The notes under the pieces were generated by a model that was given only the letters and a program-made list of their open reading frames with translations, was not told the DNA's origin and searched no databases. Shown here piece by piece: positions 34,256 through 46,500 of a stretch of 64,000 nt of DNA. The first letter of the stretch is position 1; every line of letters starts with the position of its first letter. Origin of the DNA: Porites lobata. Taxonomy: Eukaryota; Cnidaria; Anthozoa; Scleractinia; Poritidae. The stretch lies in assembly GCA_942486035.1 (NCBI GenBank), contig CALNXK010000020.1, positions 3,173,001 to 3,237,000 of the forward strand, in the 5' to 3' direction. The position numbers and the translations under genes are program-made.

Positions 34256-34309
34256 GTTCTCTGAAGTTACCCTATTTGAGTACAATGTCTCAACAACTTT
34301 GTCGCCGAT

Positions 34310-37300
34310 TGTAGTTCCGTTCAGTGTTACAGTTGTTATAAATATTGTTAAGGTTGAGTACTTTACACATTTATTTTATTTTTCTTTCTTTCTTTCTCCT
34401 CCTTATAACTTTTTTCATCAAGGGGTAGAATTAGTTCCATGCATTTTGTCCAGATGCTGGGCAGCATATTATTTTCTTTCTTTGTTTGTTTGTGTCAATG
34501 AATTCGTGAAGCTTTCACATAACAGAAGTAGTAGTAGTAGTAGTAATTAGTATAGCAAATATCCATTTGTTTTGCACTGTTTATGCATTATCTTTTTATA
34601 ATGATAGCACCTATCAAGTAATTAGTGAAGTTATGCAACAGGACGGGAGAGAAAAGAAGACCGCAAAAGTTGTGTGACAAGTGTGACAATAATTTTCTTT
34701 GTAAAAACCTTCCGCCAAATTCCACCTTCTTTTAAACAGGTCTTTTTGTAAACAACCGGAAAACATTAGTGTAAAATGATCACCACAAAACACGCACGTG
34801 ATAGCCCTGTTACGATTGTCTCACAAACCCGTTTTGCCATCCTCTTTTTCCTGCCGTCCTTTTACGGAAACTCACTATTAATGCGTGAGCTTAAAAATTT
34901 TGATAACTCGGAGAATCTTACTTGGAATTTTTCTTTTTGGAAGCACGAGAGAAGTTCTGGAGAGGAAGGAACATTATGTGACGGCTATTCTTACCTCTCG
35001 AGTTTTGCTAAAATTTTAAGGGCTCATACCTGTAGAGCCTTTTCACAGTGACGCCACGTCCGCCATGTTGATTCTCCAAGACAGTGATACGGCAGCCATG
35101 TTGCTGTCCCAGAAATGTAAGGGTTTTCCGCCGGGAGTATTCTAGTAAGGTGTTAAGACTTCGACCCTTTTCAGCTTTCAAGTACTGTTATAACGCCCAA
35201 AGAGCCAAAATTCTTTATTAATGGTCAGGGTCGCCGTAAAAATACAGTAACTCATCACTGTTAATTTGCGAAAGAGTCTGTTTTTGTATGGACAAGACAT
35301 CATATTCAGTTGTAGACTTTTGCAGTGAAATTATAAGTAAACAGAATTCGCAGAAAAACCTTCGTACCACTGCACTTGCTCCATGAGAATAATAGTGGGG
35401 CGATGTTTGCGTGCAAGAAGCCTGTGTTTGTAAATTATGTCAAATGTCAACGTAGTCCGCGATAAAGGCGAATTCTTCGGGCGAGCGAACGTTCAGTATT
35501 TTCTCTTTTATTTTTAGAACTAAAGTTTGATTGAAGTAGTGGGTCTTAGGTCCCTTTCTCACTTATTCCAACTGTTTTAATTAGAGTCAAACCGCGTTCT
35601 AAGCCATTTTCAGTTTAACACACTCTTTCATCTGAACACCATTTATCGAAACAGTATATAATATATATATCTTGTTAAAATAACCCACTTAGGAAGAGAT
35701 CTGAAGATCCGAAGTTAGGCTTTGTTTGAATAACCAATATACAACATTGCAGTTATTCAAAACCAAAGCGAGCCATACAACTCGCCAGAAAAAAAATGGC
35801 TATATTAAGATGAAGACGTTGAAAGACGCCTTAAACGTCTCGTCTACTCTAAAGACGGCCGACGCCGTAAGCTGGGGCGCATTTGTGTCCAACTGGACCA
35901 GATATTGCTGGAAAGACTAAGTGCTCGGCCTCTTTTTTGTTTGTTTATTTTTCGTTTTGTTTTTTTCGGCGTCCCGTTTTTGCACTAGTCGGCTTTAACC
36001 TCCCAGGCGTTAAATGCCTGAAGACGACTTCAACTTCTCTCAGTAGTAAAAACGCGGCGAATGTCTTTGTCGTAGGCTTATGTAAACGTAGTTATTAACT
36101 AGCGAGGATTGCAGTCCAGTAGAAGAAGTAGAAAGGACCGTTTTGTAGTGAGGAACTATAAGAAAAGCGTGAGGCAATCGGGTCTTTCTCACGGTCCGCT
36201 GGAGCATTTCTCAGAGTAGTGAATATTTGTGGTCAATTCGTCTACATGCAACCATACGTAAAACGTATATTTCGCTTTATACCCTTGCGGTTAATTTGAA
36301 AGAGGCAATGAATCGATGTAGCCGAATTGACTTTCTAGCTTTGAGTTTTAATGTGGGCGAATTAACCATCGTTTGCAGCACGTACTACTTAATGCTCTCA
36401 TTTAGATGTTAATTGTCAAAACCAATCGTTTTGTGGGCTGTATTACTTTAATAGGCCACTTCAGAGTTCCAAAAATCCTTACTTTCAAAATGAGGCCAGG
36501 TGCACAACCTTTCTTGTGAAAATGAGCTTTATTTGCATGAGAATAAAAATGATTTCCATATCAAAGGCTGAACACCTACCCTCGTTTTGAAACAGAGGCC
36601 CTGGGGGACTCGGAAATGGCCTATTACCACTTTAGTTTTGAAACAAAAAAATGCTTTGATTGTAGTAAGAAACAACATTTTGTTCTGATTTATAATTAAA
36701 GGACAAAAAGCGTTAATTTCTCGTTAGTTCTGCTGTTAGCTATTCATTTTCTTATTTGTCGCCCGTTAGTGAAGTCGGATACTTAACGCTTCTACCGTTT
36801 TTCCTCGTATAGCGAAATTGCCTTTCCCTACTCACCCCCTCCCCCGCCTCACCATAGAATGAAGCCATCTCGATTGGAATGCAGAACCAAATAAGTTTAA
36901 GACTCAAATTCGTTTGTGCCGTTTGCCTGACGTTCCAAGCTTCACGTACACAAAAGATTGAAGTTTTATCGTAACCTTTCTGGCGAAAAATTTCGGGTTC
37001 TATCATCGACCCAAAATGTCTCTTAAAGCCTTCCTCTTCCCTCCCCTCCACTCCTCCTCGGGCCCACGCGTTTAGTTGCCACGCCGGAACAATACAATAC
37101 AGCTTCTCATTTCCGGTTCCGGTAGTTGGCCTACATCGCGAAAGACTTTTAATCCCTGCAGCGCGCCAAATTTACAGGAGGAATTTTCCTCCTGTGAGTT
37201 TTCACGAACGGTTTTACTGATGCGCCGTCGATCAAACCCGATCACGCCGCATGAAACGTGACTCGGACTGTTTTGATCCAAATTGAGATGTGTATTTTTT

Positions 37301-37355
37301 GGCGGGCTGTATTACGATTTTGTTTCATCACCTGTATTCAAATACAAAGCCGAGT
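34310..37355. other. Gene-free stretch
   Basis: It contains a short (GTA)n run at about 34530-34548 and otherwise unassigned sequence. Short open frames at 34776-35051, 35726-36098 and 36752-37281 show no family signature and no supporting splice pattern. Confidence 0.45.
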
Positions 37356-37485
37356 GCAAGTGCGTTCTATTAAGGACGCGATCGTGTATGGGTTAAGGAA
37401 AGCGAACTACAAAGATGTTGGGAGTGATCAACAACAAGTGATCGAGGCTTTATTGCCGGCTTTCGCTACTTTCAGGGGACCGTAG
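37356..37485 (+). pseudogene. Possible N-terminal fragment of a RecQ-like helicase
   Basis: SIKDAIVYGLRKANYKDVGS followed by DQQQVIEALL resembles the segment just before the Walker A strand of RecQ-type helicases, where an arginine/glutamine Q-motif precedes a stretch ending in the ATP-binding loop. The frame stops at 37483-37485 before any P-loop. It is weakly supported and would be a truncated gene copy. Confidence 0.3.
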
Positions 37486-37510
37486 TTTTTTATAGGGCAA
37501 AAAACTAATA

Positions 37511-38483
37511 CACCTGTCAATGTAAAGCCGGCGGAAATGGGGGGAAGGCAGGGCATGGGGTGGGGATTTGACATTTTTCAAGAATTTGCAGTCAAATTCC
37601 CTGCCCACGGGCAAATCATTCCAGTCAAATGCAACCAAATTTCCCCAGCCCGGGCTGCACATTGCGCTCTCAAATAACCCAAGGCTGGACCTAAGAAAGG
37701 CACAATAAAGATATCTCTAAATAGAACTCTGAAATCTATATTTATATTACGTGGCTGCATCACCAAAGATACATATTCCTGTTACAGCTGCGATTATACG
37801 TTTGAACCATAATCCGTGTTACACTGCGTAGAATACAGAAACCTTTAGGAGAAATTCCACATTTTGTAAGTTTAAATACACTGTTCTTAGTAAAGGGTAC
37901 AAAGAAAGTCATTTTTATAAGCTTATGGTGATTGTAGCGAATGAGCCATACACTGCACTGATCAATTGTACTTGCAAAAATCGACTTGGTTGCTCTTTAC
38001 TTCCGTTTACTTTGATACCACAGTATCCCCTTGAAGAGGTTCAATTGATCAAAAACACGCTAAAACAAACAAAATTTGGAGGCAAAACAGTGAAATCCAC
38101 CCAGCTTCCGCTTGTTCTCGTTGGCCTCCATAATTTCCATCTTTCCAGACCGTACGGCGCATGCGTGAAACGTGGAAGTGGGGAAACATATGTTCGGTCT
38201 CAGTCCATTCTCGTCCCCAGAGCCACTCGACTTAATTTGTAACCGTTTCCCGACCACGTGACCAAGAAACGACGGGCTCTGGGGACGAGAATGGTCTCAG
38301 TCTTTTTCGTCAGAGTCGGCAGTCAAATATCTCCTCGTCGGGCGAAGAAAGATTCAAATATCCCCTCCCCTGGGAGAACAAGATCAGTCAAGTGCCCTAC
38401 CCCAGGGCCAACAAAGACAATCAAATCCCCACCCCATGCCCCGCCTCCCCCCCCCCCCTGCGCCGGCATACCATTGATAGGTG
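37511..38483. mobile_element. 973-bp inverted-repeat element with G-rich ends
   Basis: The left end CACCTGTCAATGTAAAGCCG and the reverse of the right end, CACCTATCAATGGTATGCCG, continue into GGCATGGGGTGGGGATTTGA on both sides. Target duplication not clear. It contains a second foldback at 38203-38294. Confidence 0.65.
38203..38294. repeat. CTCGTCCCCAGAGCC palindrome
   Basis: CATTCTCGTCCCCAGAGCC and GGCTCTGGGGACGAGAATG are exact inverted repeats around a spacer of about 50 bases. It is a foldback MITE nested in the 37511-38483 element. Confidence 0.75.
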
Positions 38484-38723
38484 CATAACTGAATGCACGA
38501 GCAAAATGACTAGTTTTATACGCGACAACATGACGAATTTGCATGCCAAATGTAAAGTGAAGAACGAGAAAAAAACATATTTTCTATAGTCACCTCTCTT
38601 GAATCTAACGGTAAACTGGTCAAAATCCAAAAAGTTGTCCCGTCTGCGATTCATAGTTCGGATTTGTTTTGACGTGCTTTGTCAGTTCGCGACGACACAT
38701 TCACGCGTTGACACAGGCGACAG

Positions 38724-39952
38724 CAGGGCGGATAAAGGTTGGGCGGCGAAACGAGCGCGTCCGAGCAAAAAGGTGTGATGCAGTGGACTGGGACTATGTT
38801 TAGAAATGTCGCCCATTTTCGACTTCCGTCAGGGCTTGCGATGTGGTTTGTCCGTTAGACACTGCCGCTGTCACTGAATTATAATTATGGCGGCTTGATT
38901 TGTTTTCTTGCACTTCTTCCTCGTTTCTTTGTGCTGGCACGTTGTCTCTGAGAGTCAAATGTTGCTATTTTTTGCGGGTGGTTTAATTGGAGTAGACAAA
39001 CATCTTTTTCAAAGGGTTTCTCTCATGACTCTACAACTGAATTATATTTTCGTTCTACTATTCGCCAATGTCGATCTTATTCCAAAACAAAAACAACTAA
39101 GTACTGTCTAAAACACGAAGGAAAATCTCATCCATGTCATCCATGGCAAACCTAAAAGACAACAGATCGTGTTTCATAACTAGATGACGTGTATTTTATA
39201 AATGCGTGCAGCTCGTGCAAGGTGAAATTATGCTAATTTCAATCACCATCATCCTTGTTTTTAATTTTGAAAAAAAGGTCTCATACGTCTTTCTGTTTCT
39301 TCGAAACTTCAAAATTAGTTTCCCCTCAGTTTTTACCGTTTACCTTGTTTTGTTTTAGAGAGAAAAACGGAGAAAAAACCTTACAACTAACCTCAATAAA
39401 CTTTGTTTACATGCGGTTGCCGGATTTGCGACGCAATGCGCGAATCGCCATGGCGCGTTGCACCCGAGAAGCAAAGTTTGAAGCAGTATAACGCCACTAT
39501 ATCAAAATATATCAATCTAATTTTTTGTTATCTTATATAAAATTTATCCCCCTTTAACATATGTAAAAACTGAGGTTAAGAAGTGTTAAGCTTGTGCAAA
39601 CGAAACGGCGAAAGACGATTAGGTGATATTTAGTGGATGGAGGAGGTATTCAACACTTTCAAATTAAACTCAAATTTTGGCATTATACGACCAGCAAGTT
39701 TGACTTATAGGCATACAGACACAAACATATGAAACTGCTTATTGATATTGTTATGAAACGAATTTATCTATTTAACATTGTAGCCTGAAATTACAGAAAG
39801 AAAATAGGATTTCCGGTTTGCAAAAAGGAAAATTTCGCCGGCCTTCAAGCGCACCGGAAGCGCGGAAAGAGCGCTCGCGCCAGTCCTACTCCGCATCACA
39901 CATTAAATGAAGAGCGGAGCGCTCGTTTCACCGCCCAACATTTATCCGCCCT
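38724..39952. repeat. Inverted GC-rich repeat pair
   Basis: AGGGCGGATAAAGGTTGGGC followed by GGCGAAACGAGCGC at 38724-38757 is matched in reverse at 39919-39952. The pair could be the ends of one 1.2-kb element or two independent copies of a short repeat. No coding sequence was seen between them. Confidence 0.5.
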
Positions 39953-39996
39953 GGGCGACAGGGACACAAATAGTTCGCGCCAAAATGAGTCACTTA

Positions 39997-40129
39997 GGAC
40001 CTGTTTACATGGAGTGGGAGACCCTGGTCTAGTGGGGTAGGTTTCTTTTGTTTTGTGTCCCCTAGAGCGTGAAAACAAAAGAAACCAACCCCACTAGACC
40101 GGGGTCCCCCACTCCATGTAAACAGGGTC
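39997..40129. mobile_element. 133-bp palindromic MITE, TTA target
   Basis: GGACCTGTTTACATGGAGTG pairs with CACTCCATGTAAACAGGGTC, and the arms extend through CTAGTGGGGT almost to the centre. TTA flanks both ends (39994-39996, 40130-40132), as expected for PIF/Harbinger. Confidence 0.8.
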
Positions 40130-40155
40130 TTAATGCTTTTTTTTCGCAGGGGAAA

Positions 40156-40263
40156 CAAGTCGAGCTCCCGCTCTCTCGCTCGCTTTTGCCACAGAAAACA
40201 TAAAAAATCTACGTATACCGCTCCCGCTTCGCACTCATGAAAAAAAATTGAGCTCGACTTGTA
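40156..40263. repeat. Small inverted repeat
   Basis: ACAAGTCGAGCTC near 40156 is matched by GAGCTCGACTTGT ending at 40263. It is non-coding. Confidence 0.5.
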
Positions 40264-40535
40264 GGCAAGTCTAGGCGGATACAAACCAAACTCAACAGAT
40301 TTATAGCAAAGAGAAAATCACGCGGGCGTTGCGATGCTCGTGGGAAACACGAGCGCTTCGCGCGTGACGGGATTATAAACCTCGCGGCCAGGCGCTTTTC
40401 TTCTAGATTCGCTCGGAATTATTAATTTCAGAGAAATGTAGATAATTTCATGTATATGTAATATTAGTACCATTTAAATTAGTAACATTTTAGACATTTG
40501 TAAACACATTGAGGCGTACGCGAAATACGTGATAA

Positions 40536-41512
40536 GGGACGGGCCATTAGAAAAGTGATGGGGGGTAGGTGGGGGAATTTCCAGCTTGCACGAATTTTTT
40601 TTTTTCGCTCACGGCTTGTGCATTTTTTTTTTTTTTTTTTCAGATGAACCCCTCTGCACGAATTTTTTTTTTTTTTAGACAAATATTGCTTTTTTTGAAC
40701 AGTGAAATCTTGGTTCATTACCTATGTTTTTGTGCTTTATAAATTATTCTACACTCACAACAGATCAAAGGATACAGGCCACTTTAAGCAAAATCTTTTG
40801 ATCTTTTTCGAAAATGTACCAACAGTGAGAGAGGAGGAAGCCTCTTGGAGTGGACGGCTTCCCTGTGCATTTTTTCAGTCCCTGCCCTCTGGAATTCCTC
40901 TCCCACAGCCCATCATAATGATGCCATACTCCATTCACCAATGAAAACCATACTTTGTGGTTCTTAATTTTTGTTAAAAGTATCGGTGGCAGTGTTGCTG
41001 TCTATGTCGTTGACAGTTAAAGTTTTAACACTTACTACTACGTGTGAATGCATTTTTCATTGTATTATAGAATTCTTATTCAAGGCGGTAAGACCCATCC
41101 TCTAATTTTTATTGTGGGCACAAATAATTCTATAGAATATTTACAAAGCTACCAAATTCTAATACATGTATTTATTGATTACAAATTTTATTTTATTATT
41201 TTTATTATAATACAGTATAGAGTGTATGTTGTAGGTACACTAGCTGCAATTTAAAACAAAAACAAGATTCTAATTGTGTCCTTTCAATAAGAAGAAAGTG
41301 ATTTTTGTTTATTCATATTGTACCTGGTAATATTGTTGATTTCTGAAACTCAGACTTTCTGAAAAAGTCACAATTGGACCTTCCTTCTGCATGAACTTTT
41401 TTTCTTTACCTTCTTCTTTGCATGAATTTTTTTTCTTGGCATTTTCCCTTGCATGAATTTTTTTTGGTCTCCCCCCCCCCCCCCCCCTATCACTTTTCTA
41501 ATGGTCCGTCCC
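40536..41512. mobile_element. 977-bp PIF/Harbinger-like element, TAA target
   Basis: The left end GGGACGGGCCATTAGAAAAG and the reverse of the right end, GGGACGGACCATTAGAAAAG, are near-identical inverted repeats of about 28 bp. TAA flanks both sides (40533-40535 and 41513-41515). Long T- and C-runs lie next to the ends. There is no transposase frame. Confidence 0.85.
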
Positions 41513-41650
41513 TAAGAACCCCTATTATTATTACTAGTAATAGTTGACACTACAGCTGCCCCCGCTCTGTATATTGTCGGTCAATAGCATTCTTTCTCGT
41601 TTTATAGCTCTTTGAAATATACCGATTCATAAGGAGGATTTTCACACATA

Positions 41651-41710
41651 CCGTAAAATTCCGAAAATAAGCCCCTCCAAGTATAATCCCCTCCAAATAT
41701 ATATATATAG
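41651..41710. repeat. TACCGTAAAATTC MITE fragment
   Basis: TACCGTAAAATTCCGAAAAT and the following CCCCTCCAAGTATA words match one end of the family at 19493 and 57290; the other end is missing. Confidence 0.65.
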
Positions 41711-41719
41711 CTGACGTCA

Positions 41720-41828
41720 TTGACCTTATATCTAAATCGGCGTCCGCTTTTGATCCAGTTCCGACTTCGATCAGTTTCTTAGCAGTCGCTGTTTTAAAAC
41801 CAGAATCCGTGGAACATCGTCGCCACAG
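41720..41828 (+). other. Probable 5' UTR exon of NLR gene A
   Basis: CTAAATCGGCGTCCGCTTTT through CGCCACAG, ending at GT (41829), is conserved in order with 55645-55748 upstream of the paralogue, including the donor context ACAG|GTTTG. It contains no start codon in frame with the coding exon. It is supported only by conservation between the two copies. Confidence 0.5.
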
Positions 41829-43510
41829 GTTTGGTTCTTACTTTCAGTTTAATGTATAACTTAAAACTAAGATCAACAAGGGCAGTCTTTTCCTTCGAGC
41901 ACTCATGCGGTTACGCCATTGAATTAATGCCAATGCTCATAACTAACGCGAACGCTGCATAAACCGAGAGAATTCATTACGTTTTAAGTTTTAGCCGGTG
42001 GTTGTTCGATTTTCATTAGCTTGGTAAAGTAAGGCTGATTTGAAATTACTTTACGAACAATCTTCAGGTTGTTTACACGTAAATCAGTTAAAAATGTTAA
42101 TCTTGTGAATTAGGCTTTACCTAACGTAGGTTCTATGTTCTGTATTTTTATGTTATTCGTTTAGTCTGACGTTCGAAATTGTGATCCACAGTCGTAATGA
42201 AAATCTCTAAACCCCGAAAAAGTCATACATCACGAGATTTTTACTTATTTCAAGATCTTCCTGTCTGCTTCAGGTCTCCACAACACCCAGACTGACGTCA
42301 TTGCAACTCATTGTTAAAAAGGTTCTACGGCGCCCTTCGAATTCGGAACGCATTCCGTTTTCCCTTAATCTGAAATGCGATCAGTAGACTGCACGACAAT
42401 AGAGATGTTGTTCTCATACAATTAATATCACTAATTTAAATACACATTTAAAGGAAAATTTGTTGATCGCGTGTTGTAATTTGAATAGCTCGCGTGGCAT
42501 TCAAATTGCGTGATTACTTTCACATCTTTTGAAATGATTAAGTTATTTAGACTTCCTGAACTGCATGTTCCCATCAGTTTCATATTCGTTGGCTTTTATC
42601 GAAATTTAAACGAGCGAGATATTTTTAAATGACGCTATTTTGATCTATTTTACCATACGTTTTCGCCTAGTTTTTTTCCTGCACAGTTTTCGCAGAAAAT
42701 ATTTTTCAGTCTCTCCTAATCAATGGTCAGTTTGAAATGTCAAATTTACATGTAATACAGCTCGTCTCAGCTTGAGCTGTTTTTTTTTTTGCCAGGGGTA
42801 GCTACTGGCGGAGGCGGATTAATATTTTGGGGGAGGCGAGGAAAGTGCGTTGTTTGCGGGGAAAATGGCAAAAATACAGTTATGAAGCGTGGAGCAGAAT
42901 CTGTTACGAAAATTTTTGCTTTTGAAATATTACCATATAGTTTGATTTTTTGGCAGACAAACGTTCTTGTGGACTGTGGAGTTAACAGAAACAGACAGAA
43001 ATAAGAATTCTTGTACAGGTGATGAACACGGTGTTGTAACTGGCGTTGTACAAACAGAGCTCACTAAGGTGAGGAATAAAAAACAATGCCCTTACTTCAG
43101 CCTATTTGATACCACATTTCATTGAATTATGTGCCATTCAAGAAACTGGGTAGCGGTAGCTTTTCATTAAGTTCACCGTACACCCGATGAACATCCTTGC
43201 GTACATTTTCAAAGGCCATGGTTGCAGTCCAGCTCGCTGACCCGATTGTCTGTGCACTATTTTGTGCTCTTACATATATCAGAAAACACAGAAATAATTT
43301 TTAAAGATATAAATTAGATTGTAGATACCGTATCTGCAATTATTAATCTTTAAATTTATTTCTGCAGAATAATTCCCCCCGGGAAAAAACAATTTGTGCA
43401 AACCTCATCTTGTAAATACTGGCGATTGTGTGGCTGTTAAAGGTGCAACATAAGATCTCAAACTATTTTCCCTTTTAGTGTCTCCAATGCGATGTAGCTG
43501 AAAAACGGAC

Positions 43511-46500
43511 ATGTCAGAAGCTGCGACGAACTTAAATTCAAATAACACCGATGCTGGCCCACCTCAGCTGGCTGTTGGTCTTCCATCCATAAAAGATGTC
43601 ACAACAACATTCAAACAGCCAGATCTACCCGTTGATGTTCTACTTGTAACGGTAAAAAACTGCGAGTTCTTAGCTTGTTACAATGAGCTTAAAGATCCCT
43701 TTAGATGTCATTTTGATGGTCTTGGTTACGTTTACTTCGCGGACGTTGTCGGCAGTCAGCCGGGGCGAGTGAAAGTAGCACTAATGAAATGTTATGAGGG
43801 TTCTACTTGCCCGGGTGGTTCCCTTATTGCCGTTAAGAATGCCGCCCCTATTCTACGACCCAAGGCCGTGATATCTGTTGGGGCATGTAGTGGTCTCAAC
43901 CCTAACAAAACCAAATTAGGAGATGTCATTGTATCAGCCAAACTAACAACATATGCATCCAAAGTGGTTAAAAGCGACCAAGAACAGTGGGCTGGTATTA
44001 GCAGTTACGTGAGCAGACGGTTTCTTAACATCATTAAGAATTGCGCTCATGGATGGCAACCACCTTTGAAGAACTCAAACCGAGAAGATCACCACATCAA
44101 CGTTCATAACAATGGCGAGTTCTTAAGTGGTCCAGAGCAGATCAGAGCTGAAAGCCGCCGAAAAGAACTTCTAGACCGCCATCCCCTCGCAACAGGCGTA
44201 GAGATGGAAGGAGAAGGTGAGCGTATGTCACTTAATCATTCTTATTAACAATAAACGTTGTTTTTTATGGCGACTCCAACTGGTTAGGTCTAATTAATGC
44301 GCACGATTTCACCCTCTTAGAAATGATTATTGGTGTCTTTTCATCCCTGGAATTGCCTTGAAGAGGAATTCTGAGGTCTTCCTGGCGCCTGTGGGTCTCC
44401 TATGAAAGGGCTCATACAACGTGCAAACGTTGGCGGGTTTTACCAACCAAAAAGATCGTAAACTTGGCATCTCGTACGCGAGCCCTTTGTCAAGCCAAAC
44501 CAAGGGATTGGTGGTTGTGTGTAGTTTATATATGGGGTGTTGGAGTAACTCTGTTGTGGGGGGGGGGGGGGCATGATTACCTTAAAAGACAGCAATAAAG
44601 AAAGTCATGTATGAAAAATGTTTATTGAAAGTAGTTACAGTCAAAAAAGCAAAACAAACGGCGTGAAAATCATAACTTATCCTACTTTCTGTCCTTGGGC
44701 TCTCGCATCTCTAGATTTTGTTTTTTTTTTTTATCGCCGGTCAGTTTCCTTCCAGTTCGCCATCCAACTGCATATAAAAGAAACAAATCTTCATAAAAGC
44801 GTTTGTTAATTTTCAATAAAATAAAGAATGTTAATTACTTTCCATATTTTAGGTGTTTTCACAGCTGCATTTGATACTCAACTCGAGTGGCTCATTGTTA
44901 AAGGGATAGCTGATTTTGCGGATGGTGAGCAAGTCAATGCAGGAAGTTGGGAAGCCTGTGCTAGTGCAATGGCAGCATCTCTTGTCTCGCACATGTTAAG
45001 TGATCCTTGTGTTTTCCGCTCTTGGCCGCATTTTTCAGGTATAATTTCTTGTCAGTTTAGTGGGTTATGATAAATCGTAGAGGTAACAGGCCAAATTTGC
45101 CGCCAGTGGAAGAAAACGTGAATCCTCGAAGTGAAAAAGTGAGGAAGGTCAGATCCTGAGATCAAAAGGAACGTCAATATTTTTCTCCGATATTCCATCT
45201 TGCTCATTGCCAAGCGGCGTAAGATTACGAGTTATAAAGAAGCACTTGTGAGGGTTGTCGTTGTTACCTTAACTTTCAGTCACTCGGCTTTTACTATAGC
45301 CCTTCAGTTGAGTCAAGTTAAACAAACTTTAAGAAAATGTTGATTGTCAGTGTGCATGTTTCTGGCCAAAAAACGAGATTGTACATTCTTTTCGTACTAT
45401 AAATATTGCGTATTTACTAGGAAGTACGGCACAAAACGCTAATGATGTCATTGCCTGGATCTTTTAGTGGATGATCTCTTTGAGCAGCTTGAGAGCGGTA
45501 GGAAGCGGAAGCTAGCTGAGCACCACATTGCAGGTAATGTATTAACAACAATTTTTAAAAAGTTCTTGTTTATAACCCCGACCTACTTTATCTGTTCCGC
45601 TCTTTGCCTCACTTTCGTTTTAGAATGCAATGAGTCGAAAGGAGCAAAAAAATTTCACGAGACGCGTATAGTCCCTGACAGCACCTCACAGGGCTGTTTT
45701 AAATCAGTTCACACTTTTTCCCAAAATAACAAAATCAAATGAAGATAATGTGGTAGTAAACTGAACCGCCCCACTCAACATCAAATATGTTATGTCCCCA
45801 TGGCCAGCTATTACAATTAACGTTACAGTAGGAAAGCCTTTCCGACTAGACCGTAAATGGGCAATTTTGTTAATTCCATACAAATTTTGCCAAACTCAGC
45901 CAATTAGGTAACCATTTGTGGCGTTTTATACCACCCATTCTGTGTTACTGTCAACCGCGAAGTTATGACCCAATTACAGGGGATCGACTTTGCGGTTTTT
46001 TGGGGGGGAGGGGGGGGTAAGCTTGAAGCCTTGAAATACGACATCGTTAACTGAAACAGATGTGAAGTGGCGCGGGTATAAACCAACGGTTTTCTTCACC
46101 AGGTGCCTTGTACGATGACCAGAGCCCAACACAAATCAAAAGGGGAATGTTTACTGCCCACACATCCCAGCAAACTGAATTCACAACTCAGCAGCATCTT
46201 GCAGGTATCTCTAACAATGCATTGAATTGTGACACTTAAAAAACTATGATCATCAGTTAATGGTCCACATTACAGTACAGCTAAAAAGAATGCTTAAAAT
46301 TGTGCCACGGGATAAAGTTTTTACTTTTATAAAGCTTACGCAATCTGAGAGGCGGTTAATTTTTACAGAGAAAAAGAAACGCGCAGCTTGTTGTTTTCAA
46401 ACACTGCTGCAAAACGAGTCGAATTCGAGCTCAAACTTGTCTTGCAACAAATCAGGTTGTTGCAGGTTGTGAATTATTGTTGCAGAAAGTGGACAGTATA

